A stretch of 64,000 nt of DNA from Lonicera japonica (Eukaryota; Streptophyta; Magnoliopsida; Dipsacales; Caprifoliaceae), in contig CM038469.1 of the NCBI GenBank assembly GCA_021464415.1, positions 2,272,501 through 2,336,500 of the forward strand, read 5' to 3'. Position numbers and translations under genes: made by a program. Positions 25,101 to 37,100 of the stretch are shown here, piece after piece. Under the pieces are notes generated by a model, which had not been told where the DNA came from, made no database searches, and saw only the letters and a list, made by a program, of their open reading frames with translations. Positions within the stretch are counted from its first letter, which is position 1. Every line of letters starts with the position of its first letter.

Positions 25101-28100
25101 ATTTCTATTAAGCAAGCACACTAAGACAAGTCGCTAGGTGGAGCTTAACATGAGCCTCAGATACAGGTGTTAGGACCTTGAAAATCAATTACTACTTCAC
25201 AGTTCCAGCATCATTGATTCACTTACTTCTTTTGTTTTTGTTGAGATTTGTATATTCTATTTATAGCATGTGTATATTTAGGATATATTTAGAGAATCCT
25301 TATTAGAAGGAAACTCCTTAATATACTAGGTCTCTCTCTTGTATATATATATTTGGTACCTTTCTACTCAATAATATAACATTCCTCACATTTTCACATG
25401 GTATCAGAGGATTTGATCCTCATATAGTAATCAAACCCTAGCCACTTCACATAGTAACCAAACCCTAGCCGTTGTGTTTCTATTCCAGCGTGTAAACCCT
25501 AGCCGCTGTGTTTCTATCCCAGCGTGTAAACCCTAGCCGTCGCGTATCCAAAAAAAAAAAAAAGCTACTGTTCATCCGCTACTGTTCACGTGTATTGTTC
25601 ATCAGTTACTGTTCACGCGTTCAAATCCATTTTTTTCCCCGATCGTCTTTCTAAGATCTGTGTTCTAGCATATTTCTAATCTATTCCCAGCACTATTTTG
25701 GTGGTATTTTGGCTTATACTACAAGACTCTAATGGGTACTCCAAGCGAAGAATCAATCCTTACGCTTTCAGTATCTGCCACTAAATATGCTGAGTTTCTG
25801 CAATTCCAAGAGAACAAGAGGTCCATCTCCAATGCTTATGTAAATCAAACTGGTAACCCTATTGCCTGTATCTCTCAATCATCATCTCTTGGATCTTGGG
25901 TTCTTGATTCTGGTGCTCCTAACCATGTCTGGTAACAAAATTTTGTTCTCTTCTATTACTTATTCTGATTCATTGTCTACTATTACCTTAGCCGATGGCT
26001 CTCAAACAAAAGTTAAAGGCATTGGACAAGCCAAACCCTTGCATACCTTGTCTTTAAATTCTGTTCTTTTTGTGCCTGGATGTCCTTTCAATTTGATTTC
26101 AGTTAGCAAATTAACCCAAACCTTGCCTTATTATGTTACCTTTGTTGCTAATTCAGTTCTTGTGCAGGAGCAGAGTACTGGGAAGTTAATTGGAGTAGGA
26201 CATGAGTACCGTGGTCTATACTACCTCACCCTACCATCAACCCCTGTAGCCTGTGTTGCTAGTGATCCACCTGCACTCCTTCACCAGCGTTTAGGCCATC
26301 CAAACCTACAAAAACTACAAAAAATGGTGCCGAGTCTTTCTCGTGTGTCGTCTTTAGAGTGTGAGTCTTGTCAGTTAGGAAAACACATTCGTAATTCCTT
26401 TCCCAGTCGTATTAATAAATAAGCAGATTCACCTTTTTCTCTAGTTCATTCTGATGTATGGGGTCCTAGTCGTGTCAAAACAACTTTGGGTTTTCAATAT
26501 TTTGTCACTTTTGTTGATGATTTTTCCTGATGCACTTGGTTATTTTTAATGAAAAATCGTTCCGAGCTATTCTCCATCTTTTAAACATTTTGCTCAGAAA
26601 TTAAAACCCAATTTGGCACCACTATTCGTACTTTCCGCAGTGATAATGCACGAGAATATTTTTCTGCCCCCTTCCAATCCTTTATGACTTTTGAGGGCAT
26701 ACTTCACCAATCTTCTTGTGCTCATACTCCTCAACAAAATGGAGTGGCTGAACGAAAAAATAGACACTTGATTGAAACTGCTCGTACTCTCCTTATTCAC
26801 AATCATGTTCCACAACGTTTTTGGGGCGACGCAGTCCTCACCGCTTGCTATTTAATTAATAGGATGCCATCCTCAGTTTTAGAAAATCAGGTACCCCATT
26901 CTTTGTTATTTCCCACCCAGCCTCTCTATTCTATCCACCCCCGTGTCTTTGGCTGCACTTGTTTTGTTCATAACCTCACTCCTGGGAAAGATAAGTTACA
27001 TGCCAAATCTCTCAAATGTATCTTTTTGGGGTATTCTCGCTTACAAAAGGGTTATCGTTGTTTTTCCCCAAACCTTAAACGATACCTTGTTTCCGCAGCC
27101 GTCACCTTCTTTGAGACAACACCCTTCTTTCCCTCTTCAGAGAGTGCTATGTGTCCTATTGATATTAGTGAGTCCCCCATATCAACCGCAAATCCTATTC
27201 CACAAGTTGTGTGCTTAGGGATGGCAACGGGGCGGTTCGGGGCCGGGTAGGCATTACCCATCCCCGGAACCGCGGACCAGAACCAGCCCCAGAACCGGCC
27301 CCAGAACCATTAAAATCGGTTCGGGTAGTGCCTGGAACCGGCGGGTCCGGGTCCGGGTATCCCACGGGTACCCACGAATTTTTTTATTTTTTTTTTAAAT
27401 ATTTTTTTTTTAAGAAAGGCCACTTTATTCACATGAAGACTACTATTTTTTAACTTGATGTTGAAAATCATTTACTATTTTACCAAATAAACTATCAAGT
27501 TTTCAAACAAACCCACCATTAACAAACTAAATTTTCAAACAAATTCATCATTTACCAAATAAACTCTCTACCAAGTCTAAAGTATACAAAATAAACAACC
27601 AAAACACAAATATATATATATTAAAAATAATTATATATATATTAAAAATAAGTTCAAAGTATACAAAATAAACAAATAAAACCACAAATATATATACACT
27701 AAAAATAATTATATACATAAATATTTCGGGGCGGGTCTTCGGGGATGGGTACTTAGATACCCGGACCCGCCCCGGACCCGCCCCGGACCCGCTTATTTTC
27801 TTTCTCTCCCCGCCCCGGACCCAGACCCGGACCCGGACCCGAAAATAAGTACCCGAAATAGACCCATTCGGGTAAAAACCCGCGGGTACCCGAACCCGCG
27901 GTTATTTTTGCCATCCCTATGTGTGCTTTCCTAATCCTGTGGTTCCTGCTGCAACCTCGCCACCTCCTCTACTTACCTATCATCGCCGACCTCAATCTAC
28001 ATCTGTTGAAAACCCCACCACCGAGCCTACTACTGAGACTATATCCGAGCCCATGCCCCCATCACCGGATCCACCGGCCTCATCTCCTACTCCAGTTACG

Positions 28101-31100
28101 CCTCCGGTTTCGGCTCCTGACTTGGATCTTCCTATTGCCGAACGCAAAGGTATTCGTTGATAATTCACGAGTGAAGATGGTGGTTGCGGTTTTGATAATT
28201 CAGTCGCTGATGTTTTGTATGAACAAGTACCTAATTATTTTAACACAGAATCTGGGAAAACAAATGAATTAAATATTGAAGATACTTGTGTTGGTAATGG
28301 TGAACAACCAGGGTTAGTGTCATCCCAAAATCTGACTACCGATGGATCAGAGATGTGTGTAAAACGGTATAAAGGTCTTGTTTATTCTAGGAAAAATCCA
28401 GAACAAGGAAGGAAAGAAACCATCCCTCTGCAACCCCAAGAATCTAACCTGGAGGTGGATCATGATACTCACGATGACTCTTCCGAGATACCTGAAGGTA
28501 GTTCTCAAGCTAATATCGAGTCAACTCAGTCTGATCAACTTGATCTCCCTATTGCTCTTAGAAAAGGAGTCAGAGCGTGTACGAAATCTCCTAAATATCC
28601 CATTTCGAACTTTGTGTCATATAAAAATATCTCACCCTCCTATTCTGTATTTATCTCTCGTGTGTCGAATGTGGTTATTCCTAACAATGTTCAGGATGCT
28701 CTAAATGTTCCGGAGTGGAGAGAAGCGGTGTATGAGGAGATGAGAGCGCTGGAGAAAAATGCTACTTGAGAGAAAGTAAAGCTTCCAGAAGGAAAGACAG
28801 TTGTTGGTTGTAAATGGGTATTCACTGTGAAGTATAACTCAGATGGGTCAGTGGAACGGTACAAGGCTCGTCTGGTGGCTAAAGGCTTCACTCAAACGTA
28901 TGGAGTCAACTACTCCGAAACTTTTTCTCCCGTGGCAAAATTAAATACAGTTCGGGTTCTCTTATCAGTTGCAGCTAACTTAGACTGGCCTTTGAATCAG
29001 TTAGATGTGAAGAATGCCTTCTTGAATGGAAACCTAGAAGAGGAAGTCTATATGGAACCTCCACCTGGTTTTACTAAGGAATTTGGGACAAAAATCTGCA
29101 AGCTAAAGAGGTCTTTGTATGGCCTTAAACAATCCCCTAGAGCGTGGTTCGAAAGATTAACGAAGTTCCTCAAGAGCCAAGGGTATAATCAAGGGCAGTC
29201 TGATCATACTCTCTTCACTAAGACGTCCACAAGAAACGAACTTTCTGTTCTCATTGTTTATGTGGATGATATGATTTTGACAGGAGATGATGTTGAAGAA
29301 ATGAATCGACTGAAGCGAAATCTTGCTAGAGAATTTGAGATTAAAGATCTTGGTGACCTACGATACTTCCTTGGAATGGAGGTGGCCCGTTCAAAAAGTG
29401 GTATTGTAGTATCACAACGGAAATATATTTTGGATCCACTGTCAGAAACTGGGATGAGTGGGTGTAAGCCATCGGATACTCCCATAGAACTAGGTACCAA
29501 GCTAGGAGATGTTAAAGATAGTGTTCCAGTCGAAACAAGGAGATACCAGAGGTTAGTTGGGAAACTAATCTACTTGTCTCATACGCGCCCTGACATTGCT
29601 TTTGCTGTGAGCATGGTTAGTCAGTTCATGCACTCACCATGTGAAGAGCATCTAGAGGCGGTGTACCGTATTCTTCGTTACCTCAAAGGCTCCCCAGGAA
29701 AAGGTCTATTCTTCAGGAAGAACGATAAAAGAGGGATAGAGGTGTATACCGATGCTGATTGGGCTGGCTCGGTTACTGATAGACGGTCTACGTCTGGCTA
29801 CTGTACGTTTCTTTGGGGCAACTTGGTTACATGGAGAAGCAAGAAGCAAAGTGTTGTCGCTCGAAGCAGTGCAGAAGCTGAGTTTAGATCAATGGCTCAA
29901 GGAGTATGTGAGGTTCTTTGGCTACAAAGGGTCTTAGAGGAACTCAAAAGGCCAATAAGTCTCCCGATGAAGCTATACTGCGATAACAAGGCTGCTATCA
30001 GTATTGCCCACAATCCGGTCTTACATGATAGGACAAAACATGTTGAGATTGATAGGCACTTCATCAAAGAGAAACTAGAAGGTGGAATTATATGTACTCC
30101 CTTTGTTCCGTCTAATCAAAAAGTTGCAGATATTTTGACCAAGGGCCTGTTAAGGCAACCGTTCGAATTTCAAGTGAACAAGTTGGGCCTGACGGATATC
30201 TTCGCACCAACTTGAGGGGGAGTATTGATAATTCAGTATTATTTATTTTATTTATTTATGTTATTTTAGTTGTGGATAGAATCCCACCTTGATAGGGACT
30301 CTAGGTTAATTAGGAGTTGTGTTTATTTCCTATATAAGGAGCGTTGTTTTCATTAGTTATAAAAGGAATAAGAATAATATAATGGTTCTCTCTAATTCAA
30401 TAAAGGACAGTGGCAAGGACTGCACCACAGAATGCACTGAAGAAAAAACAGTTCGAGACAGCTTCACTGAAGATGAGGTGAATTAGAATATGAAAATTAG
30501 AGCTTACAAAAGCTTTATCTTATTCCATTGTTTGCAAATTTCTAGCATAATCTTCCCTTCTTTACATTGATAGCATTAATTTTTTATGTCATGTAGGAAA
30601 AGGAGAAAAAGAGGGCTCGAGCAAATATGGAGACAAAAGATGAGAAAACAAAGGAAATTGCCGATGGAAACCTCCTTTCTTCAACCATTGTAGGAAAAAG
30701 CATTCAAGTAACCTTAAAAGAAGATGAAAGCGATGTGATGGAATCAAAAGAAGAGGTCTCCTTGCACACAAAAGTTGAATTTCAGTCCATGCATCCAAAT
30801 TCAGTTTCCATCTCTAAGTTATCGACTAAAAAATTCTCTCTTTGACAGGCCAAGAACTCAGACATAGATCCCAGAGAACAGAATTTTGACATGACGTGTC
30901 CCAGTGAAGAGACAAATGCTGAGACTCTGAAAGATGGAGAAAAGCCAAATCATGACTGCACAGACACATCAGAAGTTACACCGCAAAAGGAAACCGATGA
31001 AGATCTTGTTGAAAACACCACAGTACCTCCTGTTTCTGAAAAAGAGACTGAAGAGGGAATCTTGCATAAAGCGGAAACAACAGTTACGGGAGTAGCAGAA

Positions 31101-34100
31101 GAAGCAGTCTTAAAGGAATTAAATGAAGAAGGCAAAATACAGTCAGATAGTTTTGGTCTAGCTTCTAACAAACGTCTGGCAACAGTTGAATCATTTGAGA
31201 AGGGATCAGATGGTGCAGACATCAAACATGCTGAAGCCTCAGACATTCCTGAGCATAAGAACATGGAGATCGTAACACCAAAGATTGATGATGAAAGAGA
31301 GGTTTCTACAGGTGAGATGTTCCAAGATTACACATCAGAACACGATCTTAAGGAACCATATGCACCTTCATCAAGCGAACATACTCTCCCAACAACTGAA
31401 GTAAGTGAAAGTACATATGAGACTCCAGAGAAAGTTGAACCATCTTATGTCAGCACACACTCTCCATTGGCTTCAGAGATGACAGAAGAGAAGACACTGC
31501 AGATACAAGATAACTCCATGAATACAGAAGTTCACGCTTATATGGCATCCTCAGATATGGAAAAGGACGGTGCAAAGGAAGTCCATGATGAGGATCAATG
31601 GCCGCACATGACTCCTGCTCTGAACACAGAGGCAAGTATCATCGAACCTGGATATGTAGAACTTCAGAAAAGCTTCACAAACTAGTGAAGTGGCTGAGTG
31701 CAGTGACATTGGAGAACGGGAGACTTCAAAAGATGAGAAGTGGCTGAATGCTGAACTGGAGAAGGATAAACATGAAGATCCAGCCACTGAGACCTCCAAT
31801 GAAGCATGTAATACGTTCATCGAAACTGAAAAGGCTAGCGTAGAACAGGAGCACTCCGCCATAAGCTTCAAAAGCAGCTTAAACGGCGGATGCTGAGATA
31901 AAGAAAGAAGCAGTTGAACTGGAGGCAGAAGGGCAAGTGCAAGAAATTGAGGTTTCTGAAACAAATAGTACATGCACTGTTACAGAAGAGGTAAGAAAAT
32001 ATTTCCTTTAACTCTCTATCATAAATGTCGTTGAGCATTTGAGTTCAACGATTCCAATTTTTTCCTACTATATATGATTTGGAGAATAACCTTGGATTTG
32101 TCACTTAGAAGATGGGAATGTACCTCAGAAGAAAGTATTATAAGAAATTGGACTTAGCATAAAACACTATTTATAATAGAATAGAATTAAATAAGAAAGT
32201 TGTTTTCCCTAACCCATTTGATTTGGGATAACCAAGGATGAGGAGGAGGAATGTAACTTGAAAACTAAATCATGCTAATGTTTGTAGACAGAACTTTAAG
32301 TAGACCTTTACTGTTTCATACAATTTGAATAGGTTACTTGGTTTTCTTGGTATTTAATTGGAGGTCTATAAGCAGGTTGTATTAATGCCACCTCCATCAT
32401 GACCAGCTTATCTGTTGAGACGCTATCTATAATATTCTAATGAGCATTTCAGTCGAAACTTATGACCTCTGCCAGAACGTTTCTTTTCTACTTTTAGATT
32501 ATATCGAGCCTCTAATCAGCGACTAATTTGTTTCTATGGACCAGAATCCTGAATCAGTATATCCACAAATACAACCAAGATCTGACTCTGAATCAGTGAC
32601 TGAAGATCAAAGTAGTAAAATAGTCCCTACATTAGATGATGTAGATGTCACAGCTAAACTTGAAGACGCCTCCAAGTTGGCTGAGAGTAAGAACATGCAG
32701 ATCCCAAGAGCAACAAAAGAAGATGAATCTGGAGAAAAACCAGACCATGAACTGCAGAATGAAATGCGTGATACATCATCAAAAACTGAAGTTGAAAGAG
32801 AAGTTTCCCCTGCTGAAACACCCATAGATTACGCATCAGAACAGAACCTTGAGCACTCATCCATGATGTCATCTGGAGAGCATAACCACATGACTACTGA
32901 ATCAAGTGAGACAGCAGATGAGGCTCCAGAGAAAGTTGAAGCCTCATATATCAACGCCCAAACTGCAGAGATAACAGAAGAAAAATTACTGCAGAAACAA
33001 GTTGAGCCCATGGATCCAAGAGATGAAGCTGATTTGTCATTAATAGACACAGAAAAGAGCAGTGCAAATGAAGAAGTTCATGGTGAGGGTCAAGAGATAT
33101 ACGAGGCCCTTGCACTGAACACTGAGAAAATTGTCACTGAATCACAAGAAGTGGAACTTCAGAATACAGAAACTAGTGAAGTAGCCAGTTGCAGTGATAT
33201 TGACAAATTATTACAGGATCAGAAGTCACTGAATGATGAATTGAACAAGGAAAAATCGGATACCGAAATGGTAATTGTAGAACAGGTGAACTCTTATAGA
33301 CATTTGTTAATATATCCATTTGTTAGACCAAAGTTCATTTGAAGGTACTAAAGTTCCACGAGTTGATCAGGCATCTGGCGAAGTTGAAAAAGCTGACAAT
33401 ACTGAAAACGTCAAAGAACAAATTGTAGAAGAAGGGGGTTGCACTACAGTACTTCAAATGACATCAGCATCAAATGAAATAGTGAACAAGGTAAGCTTAT
33501 CATGTGAATTAGTAAAAGACTTCCCACGTGGCTGTATTTCCCTCTTTCTATGATAATCACCTGTCATGTTGTATGTCAACAGATCACAGATCCAGATCCT
33601 TTAACCATTGAAAATCTTGAGCTAACAAGTTTCAGTGAGGATAAAGAAAAAGCAAAATCCCAGGCTGCTGAAGATCTCAGTTGGGAGTCAGAAGCATCTT
33701 TTATTACGAAAGCACCAGAAGAAGATATAAAGAATGCCATTGAGAAGCCAGTCAATGCAACCAATTCGCTGGCTGAAGTATTAGAAGAAGCTACTGAAGA
33801 ACAAAACAACGAAGAAATTAATAGTTGTAATGATATGACAAATCTTGCACCAGTAACACTGGTAATGATTGCACTGCAATGGAAACCTAGTTTTTCGGTT
33901 TTCTATTTTGGACCACAATATGACTTTTACGATTGACTAATCTGCTTCTGTGGAACAGAATCTTAAATCAGTTGAACCAATTGAAGGACACAGATGGTCC
34001 CCTAAATCAGAAGCTGAAAGTCAAAGCAATAAAACCTACTATGAAATCAACACCACCAAGATTGAAGAGGACAAACAAGTTCAAGAAACACAAGATGGAG

Positions 34101-37100
34101 TTGAAGCTATAAAGGATGTCACGTTGACTGAAGAGGTCAGTTGAGATATAATTATAACTTACTCATTTTTATTTTATTATTCACCCTAGTTTGTCCAAGG
34201 TTCAATTTACAGTATTAAACTTATTATTGGTGACCAGGTGCCTAGGGCAGTTGAAGAGACTGGGGAAGGTGACAAAACTAACAGACAGATCATCAAGGAA
34301 GAGAGTAGCAGAACAGAACTTCAAACGACACTAGCATCATGTGAGATAGCAAATAAGGTAAGTCAACACTATCACAAGGCAAAAAATTGTATAAACATTT
34401 CTCACATGTTGCGGTTTTTTCCTCTTAATATAAATATTTACTTTTTCCAGTAATAATTTTACATTTATGTTATATGTCAAACAGATAAGAAGTCCAGATC
34501 CAGTACTCATTGAGAACCTTGAGGTAACAGATTCCAGTGCGACTCCAGAAACACTGAAATTACAAGATGCAAAAGATCTCAGTTGGGAAACAGAAGAAGA
34601 TATGAAGAAAGGCATAGAGAAACCAATCGGCATAACCAGCTCCGCACTTGAACTATCAGCAGAGAACATTAAACAAACGGATAGTTGTAATGATAAAACA
34701 GATATTGCACCAATAACACTGGTAATGATTGCATTTCTGCGAACCTCTGCCTGACTGTCTCTACCAAAATTACTATTTTCTATTTTAGACAAAAATACGC
34801 CTTTAACTAATGACTAATTTGTTGTTATGAATAGAATTGCGAATTAGTTGAGCTTGAACCGCAAGAACAAATTACGTGTGAAACTGAAATAGAGGCTGAA
34901 GATCAGAGCAATAAAACAATCCATGAAACAAAGTTTGAAGAAGACAGCAGCAGTGTTGCGGATACTACTTTGCTATCCATTAGAGAAAAGGTAATAGGAC
35001 AAGATATTCAAGAAGGTGGAATGCAGATGACTGGGGAAGTGCAACCTACATTAGAGACCAAAAATCAAATTGAAGAAAGACAGACTACGATCGAAAGAAT
35101 AAAGGATGCCAGTTTGATTGAAGAGGTCAGTCAGGACATAACACTAACTGTGACTTACTGTTATTCTTGCTATCAGTCTGGAAAGTTTCAGTTTATGATA
35201 TTTTCACCCGTTGAACAGGTGTCAGGAGCAACTGAAAAGACCAACGAAAGTGAAAACATGAAAGAAAAAATAATCAAGGAAGAGAGTCGTACTCTAGAAA
35301 TTCAAGTTAAGTTGACATCAAATGAAATGGTAATTAAGGCAAGCTTATCGTTAATAGTTATCAATGTTAATTACTATTCTAAATATTTCTCACTTGTCGC
35401 TTTGTTTTCCTCTGTCACGATTATTTACTTATTATGTTATCTATGAATCAGGAAACAGAGCCAGCTCCAATGCCCACTGAGAATCTTGAGGCAACGTCTT
35501 CCTGTGAGAATACAGAAACAGTGAAAACACTGGCTGCAGAAGGCCTCGATTGGGAATCAGAGGCATCTTCAATTACAAAAGCACCAGAAGAAGATACAAA
35601 GAAAGCCGTTGAGGAGTCTATCAACATCACGAGCCCAGTGGTCACAATTTCAGAAGAAACATTTGAAGAAAAGAACACAGAAAAAGCAGATAGTTGTAAT
35701 CGTAAGACACATATTGCACCAGTAACACTGGTAGCAGAAGAAACAACCACGGAGGAAGTTCAGCTAATGGAGAAGTCTATAAGAGATGTTGATACTATTT
35801 CAGATGATAAGATTCTAGTAGTCAAAACAACTTCTACCGGCCTGCAAGGAGAATTTGACAGTGCAAAGCTTGAAGACAACTCTAGCATGTTATCTCCACT
35901 TTCGACAGAAGGTGCAAACGTAAAGAATGAGAGTGAAAATCTAGAAAGTGCATGTGGAGTTGAATTTAAAGAAGGCGTAACTTCAGATGCAGTATCTAAG
36001 TCCAAAGAGAAGGATGTTGAAGAGATTCACGGAATTCAGGAAAGTCCAACTGTGGATAGGACTGATGCAGACAAAGTTGAAGAAGAAATCAATGGAGTTC
36101 TTAAAACCATATCTGAGCCAGATCATCAAGGTGTTGACTCGGTTATAGCAGGTGAAGTACTCCTTCATCAGACTCTCCCATCTGGGAACTTAACAGAGCA
36201 AGTTCAAAAAACATCCAGTGCAATGCCTTCCCAGGAAGAGAATATTGAAACTACATCCAAAACTGAGAAGATAGAAGAAGACAACACAAAGAAGGATGAA
36301 AATCTAGTGAATGAGATTTTAGAGAGTTCTTTTGCCACAAGTACTGAAGAAGATAAATGTTTGCAAAATGACGATCCCGGGGAACTTGAAGTTTCCAATT
36401 TGGAGCTTGAACTCATTGAAGACCCAAAGAATGACAGTCCAGATGAAGCACCAAAGGAAGAAAGCACATCTCTAGAAGAATCCACATCAGTAGAGCCTCA
36501 GGAAAATGTCTCTAAGATAAGTTTTGTTGATTCTCCATCAGAAAGTCAGGAAAGCTTGGGTGTCGGGAAAACAATACAGTACAGTTCAAAGGAAACTTCA
36601 GAAGAAGACTCTTTGGACTCATGGAACTCAAATAACAAAGCTGTAGATTTACCCAGCCATTGCTCCACTGTAAAAGAGATCTTAACATTACAGGTGGACA
36701 AAAAGTGCGAGGAACCCTCTACTCTTGATTTTCAGAAGACTGAAAAGGCTCTTGAATCCATGACTGAAGAAGAACCAGCGAAATCAGAAGAGACAGAGAT
36801 AAAGGACGAAATGACTACAGCGACAACTGAACCGAAGGTTGAAGGAAATCAAATCGGGATAACAACTGAAGCAAGTAAAACCATACGGAATGAAATCAAA
36901 TTTGCAATGGTCAGAGAAAATAGGAATAATATTGTACATTATGCATCTGCCTTATATCTTTATCTCTTCTGTATTTTTTGCACTGTTATTTCACGGCTAC
37001 TAACTGAGGAAAACTTGAAAAACAGGCCACTGAGAAGGAATTTGCAAAGGACTCTCAGGTAGGGTCTCCAAATGAAAAAGCAGTCAGACATAACTACAAA

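Larger units (their letters stand above)
25239..30398 (+). mobile_element. Mosaic Ty1/Copia retrotransposon insertion
   Basis: The order is left LTR, primer-binding site, shortened gag, protease, integrase, hinge, then reverse transcriptase, RNase H, polypurine tract and right LTR, the Copia order. The left LTR (TGTTGAGATTTG start) and right LTR (TATTGATAATTC start) do not align over most of their length and the flanking five bases differ (GTTTT and ATAAA). The hinge motif LDLPIA-RKG occurs twice, at about 28110-28158 and 28540-28575. These facts point to two different Copia elements fused by a deletion between about 28158 and 28215. It lies in the long acidic gene, sense orientation, and is coding-defective. 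Confidence 0.8.

Noticed and set aside
25460..25550. AAACCCTAG-type repeats considered as interstitial telomere sequence
   Set aside because: The period is 34 bp with one telomere-like core per unit, inside the Copia leader, not an array of 7 bp telomere repeats.
27211..27453. Pro/Glu-rich frame at the start of the hAT element
   Set aside because: It comes from GC-rich subterminal repeats of the transposon, not from a gene.
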